Shown here: in pieces, positions 1 to 8,809 of the stretch | Position numbering within the stretch: position 1 is the stretch's first letter | Layout of the letters: every line of letters begins with the position of its first letter | From: QYQD01 sp040755415 | GTDB taxonomy: Bacteria > Desulfobacterota > QYQD01 | Reading direction: 5' to 3' | DNA: 36,652 nucleotides | NCBI GenBank assembly: GCA_040755415.1 | Contig: JBFMAZ010000120.1 | Coordinates: 1 to 36,652 of the forward strand | Notes under the pieces: model-generated | What the model saw: only the letters and a program-made list of their open reading frames with translations | The model's database searches: none | Told to the model about the DNA's origin: nothing | Position numbers and translations under genes: made by a program

Positions 1-126
1 CCCTCCCAACCTCCCTTTTCCAAAGGGAGGAGAAACACTTCCCCCTTTGGAAAAGGGGGATTGAGGGGGATTTTGGCCCTTATAGCGCCTTGCTTAGGTA
101 TATTTTTCAAAAACCTAAAATGTTAC
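1..126. repeat. GTAAC-end element, hairpin type, truncated by window edge
   Basis: These 126 bases are an exact inverted copy of 17492-17617, and a third copy starts at 36527. The unit has two adjacent imperfect hairpins, CTCCCTTTTCCAAAGGGAG at 11-29 and CCCCCTTTGGAAAAGGGGG at 41-59. It then has an AT-rich arm that ends TTTTCAAAAACC...GTTAC at 126. By comparison with the complete copy at 17492-17653, about 36 bp of the other end lies outside the window. It encodes nothing recognisable and is probably a non-autonomous MITE-like element (inference). Confidence 0.8.
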
Positions 127-131
127 ATTTA

Positions 132-166
132 TTTGAACTTTGGATTTTGGCCTTTAGATTTCCGGC
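132..166. repeat. 7-bp tandem array upstream of dnaB
   Basis: The stretch reads as consecutive 7-bp units of the form TTTGRAY or TTTRGMY, for example TTTGAAC then TTTGGAT. It ends next to a small stem, TCCGGC at 161-166 pairing with GCCGGA at 173-178, just before the dnaB start. The same kind of unit recurs at about 24033-24093. No function is evident. Confidence 0.5.
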
Positions 167-189
167 TGTTTGGCCGGACCAGGTAGTCT

Positions 190-1566
190 ATGGCAAGAAA
201 GACAAGAGAAACCATAACCCCTCCGGCCAGGGTCCCGCCGCAGAACATCGAGGCTGAGCAGTGGGTACTGGGCGGCATCTTAATCGAAAACGGGGCGCTG
301 TTCCGGGTCTTGGAGGTAATTTCGGGAGAAGAGTTTTACCGGGAGGCGCACCGCAAGATCTTTGCCGCCATGCTGGGTCTCTATGAAAAAAATGAGCCCC
401 AGGACATCGTCACGGTGTCTGATTTCCTTCGCAATAGAAATGAGCTGGAAGACGTAGGGGGTATGTCCTATTTGGCCACGTTAGCGGATGCCGTACCCAC
501 CGCCGCAAACATCGTCCATTATGCAAAGATCATAAGGGAAAAATCCATCTTGCGCGCCCTGATCCAGAAATCCTCAGAGATCAGCCACCGCTGCTATGAA
601 ATGCACGACGATGTAGATAATATCCTCGATGAGGCCGAGCAGGCCGTCTTTGAAATCTCGCAGGCCAAGGTCAAGCAATCTTTTTATCCAATAAAACATA
701 TTATAAAGGACAGCTTTAAAAAAATCGAACAACTTTATGAGCGCAAGGAGCTCATAACCGGCGTGCCCACTGGATTTGATGATATAAATAAGCTCACAGC
801 CGGGTTTCAACCTTCGGATCTTATAATTATCGCCGGCCGGCCCAGTATGGGCAAGACCTCCCTGGCCCTGAATATTGCGCAACATGCCGCCATCAAGGCA
901 AACATCCCGGTGGCCATATTTTCCCTGGAGATGTCTAATGAACAGTTGGTAATGCGCATGCTCTGTGCCGAGGCCACGGTTGATGCCAGGAGTGTACGCA
1001 CCGGATTTTTGACCGAAAAAGATTGGCGAAAGCTGACTCAGGCGGCCAGTCACCTTTCGACTGCGCCTATTTTTATCGATGATACCCCGGCCATTTCCAT
1101 ACTGGAGATGCGCGCCAAGGCCCGGAGGCTGAAATCGGAGCATGGCCTGGGATTGGTTATAATCGACTACCTGCAACTGATGCGAAGCAAAGGGTCTGCT
1201 GAACGGCGGGAACAGGAAATATCCGAGATCTCCCGCTCACTAAAGGCCATGGCCAAAGAACTCCATGTGCCCGTGGTAGCCCTTTCCCAGCTCAACCGGC
1301 GGGTGGAGGAAAGGCCGAACAAGCGGCCCCAACTGTCAGACCTGAGGGAGTCCGGGGCCATCGAGCAGGACGCTGATGTCATCATGTTCATTTACCGGGA
1401 CAAGGTCTATAACAAGAATAGCGATGATATGACTGCCGAAGTTATTATCGGTAAGCAGCGCAATGGGCCTACCGGCCTGGTCAAGCTGACCTTCCTCGAA
1501 CAATATTCATGCTTTAAGGATCAGACCCCCGCTGATCTCGTTGCACAAACTAACCCAGGCTTCTAG
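190..1566 (+). CDS. dnaB: Replicative DNA helicase DnaB
   Basis: Hexameric helicase that unwinds DNA 5'-3' at the replication fork and recruits primase. The 458 residues match the family length. The N-terminal DnaB domain covers roughly residues 17-120, followed by a linker and the RecA-like motor. The Walker A motif GRPSMGKTS is at residues 216-224, the Walker B region reads LVIIDYLQL, and the DLRESGAIEQDAD segment (motif H4 area) is intact. There is no intein or insertion. ATG at 190 has a weak AGG about 5 bases upstream. Its stop codon shares the four bases CTAG (1563-1566) with the stop of the convergent lptD. rplI, often found beside dnaB, would lie outside the window. Confidence 0.97.
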   Translation: MARKTRETITPPARVPPQNIEAEQWVLGGILIENGALFRVLEVISGEEFYREAHRKIFAAMLGLYEKNEPQDIVTVSDFLRNRNELEDVGGMSYLATLADAVPTAANIVHYAKIIREKSILRALIQKSSEISHRCYEMHDDVDNILDEAEQAVFEISQAKVKQSFYPIKHIIKDSFKKIEQLYERKELITGVPTGFDDINKLTAGFQPSDLIIIAGRPSMGKTSLALNIAQHAAIKANIPVAIFSLEMSNEQLVMRMLCAEATVDARSVRTGFLTEKDWRKLTQAASHLSTAPIFIDDTPAISILEMRAKARRLKSEHGLGLVIIDYLQLMRSKGSAERREQEISEISRSLKAMAKELHVPVVALSQLNRRVEERPNKRPQLSDLRESGAIEQDADVIMFIYRDKVYNKNSDDMTAEVIIGKQRNGPTGLVKLTFLEQYSCFKDQTPADLVAQTNPGF

Positions 1567-3872
1567 CGGGCTCCTGAGAATGCCAACGGGCCAAACTCAC
1601 CCACTCCATAAAGGGAAAAGAGGACAAAAAAGCGGCGATCTTCTTGTGTCTTACTAAACTGGACACTGACCCCCCAGCACTGGGCCTGGTAATTGAGGCC
1701 GGCCTTTGATTCCAAATTCTTGTCCAAATCCAAAGACCGCCTGTTTTCATAACTCACGGTAACGGCCGGGGTCACAACCACCGAGAGGCCTGTATTGAGT
1801 TCATGCAGGCTGCCTTTTGTGTAACGATAATCAACAGAAAGGCTGTCCCCGCGCTTATCTGAAAGCCTCAATAGTCCGTTATAACTCTCACAGGTGCTAT
1901 CATATGTATCATAAGACGTATCATACCGGGCATATATCCTATCTGTGGGGGCAAGCTCGGCCTCCAAAGACACGTTGGAAAACGGCCGCCGCCTTTCCCC
2001 GGCAGCCAGCAGCCGGCGTTCCTCTCTTATATCGTAGCTCTGGCTCAGCTTAAGACGGAAAATATCTCTATAGACCGACCCGCCATCGTCCCTGAGCTGC
2101 TTGGTGGTCAGGTAGTTTGTCAAAGAATAGGTAACGATATTTCTGGAACTTATACGGTCAACACTATCCAGGTTTGGTAATTCTTCCTGATCCTTGGCCG
2201 GCAGGTAATCATAAACCACCGATGGTTTAATGGTATGTTTGATCTTGGTTATCGATTTCCCGGCCAGCTTAAAGACCCGGCCTACTTCAGTGGAAAGGTC
2301 GGCCTGGAAGTTATGGAGGGTACGTGCGGGCCGGTCTTTTTTTATCTGTGCGGCATAAGAGTCATCACCATAGTTTTCCACATCATAGACCGTCTCCCTG
2401 ACGCCCAAAAGACCCTGAAGATCGAGATAGGGACCGATCCTCAGTGGCCAGGATATCTTGGGATAGATATCCAGACGATGCATACCGATACCCTGTTTGC
2501 GCCAGTAGTGGATATAGTCGATATTTCCTTCATAATAGAGCGGTGTAGCCGGTAAGGTCTGTCTGGCGGCCTGGAAATTGACCGAAGGCAGGACTTGCAG
2601 GGTGCTTTCTCGCTCACTACGGTTAAGGTTATCATAGTACTTACACTGCCCGGATAAGTAAAAATTCGTCCACCGCCTGTTTGCCTGGGCGGTCGATTCC
2701 CGGATCAGAGAGGTCTTATCCACTAGGCTCCGGCCGAAATTGTTGAGAAATATCTGGTTGGTCTTGGTAAAACCAGTGAGTCCGTCGTCAAACTCATGGA
2801 GATAGTCACGATCGCTTACCACGTCTAAATCCAGCATGGTCATGATATCCAGCGGGAGGTATTGATCTATCTTGCCCCGTATCCACCAGCGATTTCTGCT
2901 GCTGCGAAAGACCCCGTCCTTGTCGTAGTCGTCGTCTTCCAGGCGGTCATGGAGATAGTTGGCTAGCAGGATGCCCTTGGAATTTTGATCGCCGGCATAG
3001 CGATATTCCACCCCTTCCATCCACCCCCGTTTAGACAGGTAATGCTGGTAAAACGTGGCATCAGAACAGGGGTCGATGGCCCAATAAAAGGGTAGGTTGA
3101 GACTTACCCCATCCCTTTCACCATAAGAAAACTCTGGAAATAATAACCCGGACTGTCTCTTCGTTTTTGCCGGTAATATAAGATACGGGCTGTATATGAC
3201 AGGGAGAGACCTGACCCAGAAGGCTGAATGTTGAGCCTTTGCATAACCCTCCACGGTTACGTCCAGGTGACCACAGGAAAACCTCCAGGCGGGATGTTCC
3301 CCGTCACAGGTAGTAATGATGGCCTCCTTAAGACTATATTGATCCTCAGCTACGCGCACTATCTCTGCCGCCTTCAGGTGTACGTTGTTTTTCTTCAGGA
3401 ACAATCCTCCGGGCTTAACCGTACCGGTTTGTCTCTCCAGATTTATCTCGCCCTCTTCCCCGGAGAGGGTATCTTCTCCCATGGTGATATTCAGATGCCC
3501 CTTGGCCCAGGCCAGATTATCCACCCGGCGATAGCGTATGTAATCGGCCCTTACCTCCATATCGCCACGGCTGAGGATAACGTTACCCTCAGCTATAATT
3601 ATCTTTCCGTCTTCTAACGTGGTCACCTTGTCGGCGTGCATAAGCCACGGCTGGCTATAAGACTTTTTGCCCTCGCCCGTTGTTATGTCACTTTCGCGTA
3701 TGACAGTCGAATAATTTCCCACCTTGTCAGTATTGGACCCTGGAAAACTGCCATAAGCTATGGCATATGTTGGCAGGACGGTAAAATAAAGCAGGTATAC
3801 GGATAAAATGATCGGGGTTAAGAAAAACCTGATGGGCAATTGTGACAAACCTCTGCACCTAGTGGATGTCAT
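1563..3872 (-). CDS. lptD: LPS-assembly outer-membrane protein LptD (OstA/Imp)
   Basis: Beta-barrel protein that, with the lipoprotein LptE, inserts lipopolysaccharide into the outer leaflet of the outer membrane. A signal peptide is clear: a hydrophobic run at about residues 14-38, with likely cleavage near TYAIA. An OstA/LptA-like periplasmic domain follows (about residues 75-160, with IIAEGNVILSRGDMEVRADYI), then a long barrel region rich in alternating aromatic and polar residues. The 769 residues are close to the usual length. The ATG at 3872 arises inside a 7-bp repeat array (3868-3896) and has no ribosome binding site. A TTG at 3839, ten bases after AGAGG, would give a cleaner signal peptide and may be the true start. 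The protein ends in Arg rather than the aromatic residue common in outer-membrane proteins. Confidence 0.93.
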   Translation of the reverse strand: MTSTRCRGLSQLPIRFFLTPIILSVYLLYFTVLPTYAIAYGSFPGSNTDKVGNYSTVIRESDITTGEGKKSYSQPWLMHADKVTTLEDGKIIIAEGNVILSRGDMEVRADYIRYRRVDNLAWAKGHLNITMGEDTLSGEEGEINLERQTGTVKPGGLFLKKNNVHLKAAEIVRVAEDQYSLKEAIITTCDGEHPAWRFSCGHLDVTVEGYAKAQHSAFWVRSLPVIYSPYLILPAKTKRQSGLLFPEFSYGERDGVSLNLPFYWAIDPCSDATFYQHYLSKRGWMEGVEYRYAGDQNSKGILLANYLHDRLEDDDYDKDGVFRSSRNRWWIRGKIDQYLPLDIMTMLDLDVVSDRDYLHEFDDGLTGFTKTNQIFLNNFGRSLVDKTSLIRESTAQANRRWTNFYLSGQCKYYDNLNRSERESTLQVLPSVNFQAARQTLPATPLYYEGNIDYIHYWRKQGIGMHRLDIYPKISWPLRIGPYLDLQGLLGVRETVYDVENYGDDSYAAQIKKDRPARTLHNFQADLSTEVGRVFKLAGKSITKIKHTIKPSVVYDYLPAKDQEELPNLDSVDRISSRNIVTYSLTNYLTTKQLRDDGGSVYRDIFRLKLSQSYDIREERRLLAAGERRRPFSNVSLEAELAPTDRIYARYDTSYDTYDSTCESYNGLLRLSDKRGDSLSVDYRYTKGSLHELNTGLSVVVTPAVTVSYENRRSLDLDKNLESKAGLNYQAQCWGVSVQFSKTQEDRRFFVLFSLYGVGEFGPLAFSGAR

Positions 3873-3896
3873 TAGTCAATAGTCATTTGTCACTAG
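3868..3896. repeat. 7-bp tandem array (GTCANTA type)
   Basis: Four consecutive 7-bp units of consensus GTCANTW occupy these bases. The lptD ATG at 3872 is read from the complement of the first unit. The remaining bases up to the folC stop at 3986 show no further feature. The same unit recurs at 8621-8643, 8778-8800 and 15368-15395. Confidence 0.75.
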
Positions 3897-3985
3897 TAAA
3901 ACGGATCAACATTCCGCAGCTAACCAATGACTGCTGACTTCGTTTATTAGGGGTGAGAGGTTACTATCATATCAGGGGCTTTCTT

Positions 3986-5263
3986 TCAATGAAGAAATGA
4001 GGGTTGTATTATCTCGCGGGCCTCGCCGACCAGATATAGAGAACCCGCAATGCAGATGAGGTCGGTTTCTTTGGCCAGCATTTTGGCCTTCTCAATAGCC
4101 TCAGAGACCTGACCAGTCAGATAAACAGCTCCATCAAAGGGTCTCAGCCGGGCTGCAAGTATGCTGAGATCCGCCGCCCGGCTATTCCGGGGTCTGGTAA
4201 GGATGATGGCCTGGGCCATAGGTGCAAGTTGCTTTAACATGGCCCGGTGATCTTTATCCGCCATTCCTCCCCAGATCAGAATTAACTGATTATAGATAAA
4301 GTCCCTGGATAGGGCCCGGCACAGGGTCTTTACTCCGGACGGATTATGGGCCCCATCAATCAATATGGTAGGGCTCCCCTCAAATACCTCCTGCCGTCCG
4401 GGCCAGTTAACCTTCTTTAAGCCTTCACCTATCACTTTTTCATCCACAGGTAATCCTTTGCTTCCCATGATTTCTATGGCGGCCAGGGCCAAGGCAGCAT
4501 TGCCCATCTGGTGCTGCCCCTGTAATCTGACTTCAAGACCGGTCAGTTTGCGCCACATTCCTTGATAGGAAAATCCGTTCATCCCAACCCGGCGGATGCG
4601 AAAATGCTGCCCGAAGACATAAATAGGGTTATCAAAGGCCAGGCAGTCTTGTTGAATAATGCCAAGCAATTTAGGCTGGTGAATGCCGGTAACCAGGCTA
4701 AGTCCTGGTTTGATGATCCCGGCCTTCTCTTTGGTTATAGAGAACAGAGATCTGCCCAAATGGGCCTCATGGTCACGGCCGATATTGGTGATGACCGCTA
4801 ACTCTGGAGTGAGAACATTGGTGGCATCTAATCGTCCCCCCATACCCGTCTCTACAATGGCCAAATCCACCTTTTCCTGGGCAAAGAGCAAAAAGGCCGT
4901 GGCCGTGGTAAACTCAAAATAGGTTACCGGGATGTCCGCGGTCAGAGCGGCCTTGACCTCCGTAGTCAGCCGGTAAAAACGCTCTTCCGCGATGATACGC
5001 TCATTAATACGAAATCTTTCCCGAATACTGACTAGGTGCGGTGAGGTATAAAGGCCGACTTTATATCCTGCTTCGGCAAAGATGGCCGAAAGCATAGCGC
5101 TTACCGAACCCTTACCATTGGTTCCGGCAATATGTACAGATTTAAACTGACGCTCGGGGTTCCCCAGGGCGGCAAGCAGGGTAGTGATGTTCTTCAGCCC
5201 AAGCTTGATGCCGAAGAATTCCAGGCTGGTGACGTAATCAACGGCTTCTTGATAATTCTTCAT
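3986..5263 (-). CDS. folC: Bifunctional folylpolyglutamate synthase / dihydrofolate synthase FolC
   Basis: Mur-ligase-family enzyme that adds glutamate to dihydropteroate and extends the polyglutamate tail of folates in the cytoplasm. The ATP-binding loop GTNGKGSVSAML is near the N-terminus, followed by TSPHLVSIRERFRIN and the ETGMGGRLDATN metal-binding segment. The C-terminal ligase domain includes DGAHNPSGV. ATG at 5263 gives the usual family start MKNYQEAVDYVTSLE, about 425 residues. An in-frame GTG at 5350 would add 29 unusual residues and overlap the upstream hydrolase gene by 20 bp. Neither start has a good ribosome binding site. It probably shares a transcript with the hydrolase at 5331-6092. 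Confidence 0.94.
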   Translation of the reverse strand: MKNYQEAVDYVTSLEFFGIKLGLKNITTLLAALGNPERQFKSVHIAGTNGKGSVSAMLSAIFAEAGYKVGLYTSPHLVSIRERFRINERIIAEERFYRLTTEVKAALTADIPVTYFEFTTATAFLLFAQEKVDLAIVETGMGGRLDATNVLTPELAVITNIGRDHEAHLGRSLFSITKEKAGIIKPGLSLVTGIHQPKLLGIIQQDCLAFDNPIYVFGQHFRIRRVGMNGFSYQGMWRKLTGLEVRLQGQHQMGNAALALAAIEIMGSKGLPVDEKVIGEGLKKVNWPGRQEVFEGSPTILIDGAHNPSGVKTLCRALSRDFIYNQLILIWGGMADKDHRAMLKQLAPMAQAIILTRPRNSRAADLSILAARLRPFDGAVYLTGQVSEAIEKAKMLAKETDLICIAGSLYLVGEAREIIQPSFLH

Positions 5264-5330
5264 AATAGAACCACGGCGCGGCATAGCCGCAACCAAAAGC
5301 GCTTTGCGCGAATTCCATCGGTAGTACAGG

Positions 5331-6092
5331 TTATATAATGATAAGGTCACCCTGTGTCAAGGGCTTTACTAGAAAGGGAGAAAGATATTTCAGCTCCTCT
5401 TGAATACACACTAGGTGCATGGGTTTCATATGAAAGACATAGACAGGTACGTCCGGCCGATTCATTTTATATAGTTCCTTGTGTAACAGGGCCGGGGTAA
5501 GGTGAGCGCTGAGCACTGCCAACTCACGCAAATCGTCAGGGAATGATACTTCCACAATAACCGCACGGAGGTCCTTAAGGGTTCGCGCCAGATCCCAGAT
5601 GCGCTGCGTGGCGCCGGTATCCCCGGTATAAATTATAGCACCATTGCAGTCTCTGACTATGTAGCCTACCGCTTCTACCGTGTGGTCCACCTTGACTGCC
5701 TTACAGGTAATGTCGTTTATCTGAATGTCCTTTTCCTCATCCATGTGGAGATAATTTAAAACCGGGCCCCTCTCCGGTATAACTGTAAAGTCAGGCCAGA
5801 TCGAATTATTAAGCATATGTACCTTAATCTGTTCAATAATCGCAGGTAAGCTGGCGATACATATAGGGTGGTGATTTTGTTCGATAATGTTGTCAGCCAG
5901 GAAGAGGATGTCTTTAATATGATCGAGATGAGAATGGGTGATGAGGATATGGGTTATCTGCAATTGCTCTTCGAGACTAAGTACGGAGGTTATAGCCCCG
6001 GCATCCAGCAGTAAACTCTTGTTAATCAAAAAAGAAGAGGGCCGAAAACCGGGCATTTCAGAGCCATAGCATCCCAGGACTCTTATTTCCAT
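5331..6092 (-). CDS. Metallo-beta-lactamase-fold hydrolase, class II cyclic-nucleotide phosphodiesterase-like
   Basis: The metal-binding signature THSHLDH is present (H53, H55, D57, H58), inside ITHILITHSHLDHIKDILFLADN. A later HTVEAVGYIV and a GDTGAT segment supply further ligands of the fold. The N-terminus MEIRVLGCYGSEMPGFRPSS and the overall 253-residue layout resemble proteins annotated as class II 3',5'-cyclic-nucleotide phosphodiesterases, which are relatives of RNase Z. The substrate cannot be settled from sequence, and a cAMP/c-di-nucleotide role is only family resemblance. It is cytoplasmic, with no signal peptide. It lies upstream of folC with its last bases overlapping the longer possible folC start. 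Confidence 0.8.
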   Translation of the reverse strand: MEIRVLGCYGSEMPGFRPSSFLINKSLLLDAGAITSVLSLEEQLQITHILITHSHLDHIKDILFLADNIIEQNHHPICIASLPAIIEQIKVHMLNNSIWPDFTVIPERGPVLNYLHMDEEKDIQINDITCKAVKVDHTVEAVGYIVRDCNGAIIYTGDTGATQRIWDLARTLKDLRAVIVEVSFPDDLRELAVLSAHLTPALLHKELYKMNRPDVPVYVFHMKPMHLVCIQEELKYLSPFLVKPLTQGDLIII

Positions 6093-6139
6093 CGCTCACC
6101 GTGCTATAACTGGAGGTTACGAAAGCAATTATGATGGTC

Positions 6140-6332
6140 TCGTAAAAAGTAAAAATTCACCGCGGAGATCGCTGAGAACGCTGAGATAACATTCATTAGC
6201 CAATTGTCAGTAGTCAATAGCTGAAAGCTGAAAGCTCAAAGCCTTAAACCAGACAAACCAAACAAACCAGAAAAACAACGGACTACGAACAACGGACGAT
6301 ACGCGCTCTGCGGTGAAAAGGCTTTTTTGCGA
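6140..6332. repeat. TCGTAAAAAG-end repeat element with 9-bp and 7-bp arrays
   Basis: The element starts TCGTAAAAAG (6140-6149) and ends with the near-inverse CTTTTTTGCGA (6322-6332). Just inside both ends are TTCACCGC and its inverse GCGGTGAAAA. Next to the left end is a 9-bp array of the form CGCKGAGAW (three units from about 6162). Then come 7-bp units, first GTCANTA, then GCTGAAA, and later CAACGGA. Relatives are at 15300-15468 and 27907-28060. It separates the helicase gene from the hydrolase gene. Confidence 0.75.
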
Positions 6333-6343
6333 ATTAATTATAC

Positions 6344-8581
6344 CTACCTTACTACAGACAAGGTCGTATGGCCAAGATGGAGGGTTTTAAGCCCGGTCCC
6401 GTCAAAGTGTACAACCACCTTTTGTCCGCCCAGGACCTGTCTTACCCGGCCCGTCCCAAATATAGTGTGGCATACGCGCGCCCCTACCTGTAACATCCCG
6501 TCTTTTGTCTCTAATCCGGCCTCGTCGTCTGCATCCCTTATTTTGTCTGTTGTCTGTTGTCCGTTGTCAATAGTCTGAGGCCTGAAGTCTCTGGTCTCTG
6601 GTCTGTCGTCTTTAGTCTCAAACATAGATCGTGGAATATCATTTATAAAGCGGGAAGGCCGGGCCATAATATGGCCGTCTTTCGGGGTATAAATAGAAAT
6701 CGGATAGGAAAGGAAGAGGTTTTCCTTAGCCCTGGTCACGGCTACATACATTAATCTTCTTTCTTCTTCTATGGCCTCGTCAGACTCACAAGCACGACTG
6801 GAAGGGAATCGCCCCTCGGCGAGGGATATTATAAAGACAGTATGCCATTCCAGTCCCTTGGCCGAATGTATAGTGGACAGGGTCAACCTCTCTGTATCTT
6901 TATCACTCATAGCGGTATCGGCTGCACCGTCCTCCGGAGGTTCCAGGACCATATCAGCCAGTAAGGCCTCCAGCGATTCATAATTATTTGTAATAACGGC
7001 TAGTTGTTCTAACTCCTTTAACCTTTTGGGGCAGTCGTCATAATATACGCGCCTTAAAATCGGTTCGTAATAAGCCGTTAACCGCTCCAGGCACGCATGA
7101 GGTTTCAGTCCCGGTCTACTGATAGCCTCCAGCATTTTACAAAGTTCGGCTAGGCCTTCTTCAACCCGGGGGCCGACGGGATATTCTCCAAGGCGGGAAA
7201 GCGAAAACCTTGTCTCCTTTAACCAATCCATGATGCGCTGGCATGTTTTATGACCGATGTTATTTATTAAAAGCAGAATACGATGCCAGCTTAAAAGATC
7301 ACAGGGATTCACCACCACGCGGAGGTGCGCCAGCACGTCTTTGATATGAGCGGCCTCCATAAGCTTAAGGCCGCCATATTTAACAAAGGAAATCCCCGAC
7401 TTAGTAAGTTCAAGCTCTAAATTAAAAGAATGAAAGCCAGCCCTGAAAAGAACCGCTATCCCGGATAGGGGAATGCCGCTTCTTCTTAAGGATAGTATTC
7501 TTTCGCATATAAAACATGACTGGGTATTTTCATCCGGGACCGGCACCAGACGGGCCCTGACTCCGCCTGGCCGGCGTGTGAAAAGGCATTTAGTATATTT
7601 TTCCCTGGCCTGTGCAATAAGGGAGTTGGCCAGAGACAATATCTGTTGGGTACTACGATAGTTTTCTTCTAATTTTATGATGCGCGTCCCGGGGAAGTGG
7701 TTTGGAAACTCCATGATATTCTTAAAATTGGCCCCGCGGAAGGAATAGATAGACTGAGAGTCATCGCCTACCACCATGACATTGTCGTGGGTGGCCGCCA
7801 TAAGCCGGACAATTTCGGCCTGGAGCCTGTTGGTATCCTGATATTCGTCCACCATGATGTACTGGAAACGCCGGGAAACCAGATCACGGACATCGGGTCG
7901 CTCTTCCAGGAGATTTTTCCATTTGACCAGAAGGTCGTCATAGTCCATGAGTTGATGGCTGTTTTTATATTCTGTATAAAGAAGAAGAATTTTCCCCAGG
8001 ACCTCGCTATGTTCCATGAAATGGAGAAATTCTTCCTCCAGGACTTGTTCTATAGTCATAGACTTATTGGCGGCCTTGCTGAATATCTCGGCGATGGTAT
8101 CCTTTTTGGGAAAACGTCTGGCCTTTTCATCCAGGCCAAGGCTTAAGCGGAGCAAATTGATAGCGTCTGCGCTGTCGGAGCGATCCAGGATGGTGAAAGA
8201 GGGGGAAAAGCCGATATGTTGGCTGAATTTTCGGAGCATGTGGTTGGCCAGGGAATGAAACGTACCTCCCCTCACCTGCTGACAGGTATCTGAAAGTATG
8301 AGGCTGGCCCGCTGCAGCATCTCCCGCGCTGCCTTACAGGTAAAGGTCAGCAACAAGATAGACTGAGGCGGAATACCCCTTTCAACCAACCTGGCCACCC
8401 GATAGACCAGAGTGCGCGTCTTGCCGCTGCCCGCACCGGCTATAACCAGAGCAGGCCCGGTAAGTATGCTTACCGCTTCCAACTGTTGAGGATTCAGGGC
8501 CTTTTCATAGTCAATTCTCCCTAGGCCCTCTTTACCCAAGGGTGAATCTGCTTCTACATTCTTTTGAAACTCATAAAGCAT
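6344..8581 (-). CDS. pcrA: ATP-dependent DNA helicase, PcrA/UvrD family
   Basis: Superfamily 1A 3'-5' helicase acting in repair and removal of protein or recombinase roadblocks. Motifs are complete and in order: GAGSGKT (motif I, residues 49-55), VDEYQDTN (II), GDDSQSIYSFRGA (III), EENYRST (IV), STIHSAKGLEW (V) and VTRAKENLFLSY (VI). The C-terminal Tudor-like segment reads VGARVCHTIFGTGRVRQV and closes with a basic-hydrophobic strand pattern. ATG at 8581 follows GCGAGAG at a usable distance, so it is preferred over an ATG at 8626 that lies in repeat-derived sequence. The linker before the Tudor domain (about residues 655-680) is encoded by a 7-bp tandem array and is odd: ETKDDRP then ETRDFRP. 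Confidence 0.95.
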   Translation of the reverse strand: MLYEFQKNVEADSPLGKEGLGRIDYEKALNPQQLEAVSILTGPALVIAGAGSGKTRTLVYRVARLVERGIPPQSILLLTFTCKAAREMLQRASLILSDTCQQVRGGTFHSLANHMLRKFSQHIGFSPSFTILDRSDSADAINLLRLSLGLDEKARRFPKKDTIAEIFSKAANKSMTIEQVLEEEFLHFMEHSEVLGKILLLYTEYKNSHQLMDYDDLLVKWKNLLEERPDVRDLVSRRFQYIMVDEYQDTNRLQAEIVRLMAATHDNVMVVGDDSQSIYSFRGANFKNIMEFPNHFPGTRIIKLEENYRSTQQILSLANSLIAQAREKYTKCLFTRRPGGVRARLVPVPDENTQSCFICERILSLRRSGIPLSGIAVLFRAGFHSFNLELELTKSGISFVKYGGLKLMEAAHIKDVLAHLRVVVNPCDLLSWHRILLLINNIGHKTCQRIMDWLKETRFSLSRLGEYPVGPRVEEGLAELCKMLEAISRPGLKPHACLERLTAYYEPILRRVYYDDCPKRLKELEQLAVITNNYESLEALLADMVLEPPEDGAADTAMSDKDTERLTLSTIHSAKGLEWHTVFIISLAEGRFPSSRACESDEAIEEERRLMYVAVTRAKENLFLSYPISIYTPKDGHIMARPSRFINDIPRSMFETKDDRPETRDFRPQTIDNGQQTTDKIRDADDEAGLETKDGMLQVGARVCHTIFGTGRVRQVLGGQKVVVHFDGTGLKTLHLGHTTLSVVR
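6541..6617 (-). repeat. Eleven-unit 7-bp array inside the pcrA reading frame
   Basis: On the minus strand these 77 bases read as eleven consecutive units of the form GACNNNN, ten of them with the GAC kept. Because 7 and 3 share no factor, three units make seven codons, so the protein shows a 7-residue repeat (ETKDDRP, ETRDFRP, then QTIDNGQ). The units resemble the non-coding arrays at 6200-6300 and 15368-15430 (GTCANTA and CAACGGA). Confidence 0.85.
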
Positions 8582-8620
8582 AAGTCTCTCGCTATAGTGA
8601 ATGTCATTTGAGTGGCCGAC

Positions 8621-8800
8621 AGTCAATAGTCATCGGTCACTAGGTAGTCTTCATCCGGAAACTACCAAATCCCCCCATCCCCCCTTTGCTAAAGGAGGGG
8701 AAAATATTGAAATCCCCCTTTGGAAAAGGGGGATACAGGGGGATTTTCGGATGGAAACTAGGTATTAAGTTCATTGACTAGTGACTATTGACCGATGACT
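8621..8800. repeat. Nested inverted-repeat element with 7-bp units at its ends
   Basis: The outer arms are 8621-8643 and 8778-8800. Both consist of 7-bp GTCANNN units, in permuted order when one arm is inverted. Inside them a second pair of ends, TAGTCTTCATCCGGAA at 8645-8660 and TTCGGATGGAAACTA at 8746-8760, encloses two CCCCC...GGGGG hairpins like those of the 1-126 element. The same TAGTTTCCATCCGGAAA end occurs as a bare hairpin at 30805-30835. It fills the gap between the rhomboid and helicase genes. Confidence 0.7.
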
Positions 8801-8809
8801 TTCTTCCTG

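Noticed and set aside
574..1176. Long antisense open frame opposite dnaB (200 codons)
   Set aside because: It lies entirely within the highly conserved dnaB helicase gene, has no family features and no ribosome binding site. It is a shadow of dnaB codon use.
6140..6332. CRISPR-like short regular repeats
   Set aside because: Units are 7 or 9 bp, directly adjacent and without spacers. No cas gene is present anywhere in the window.
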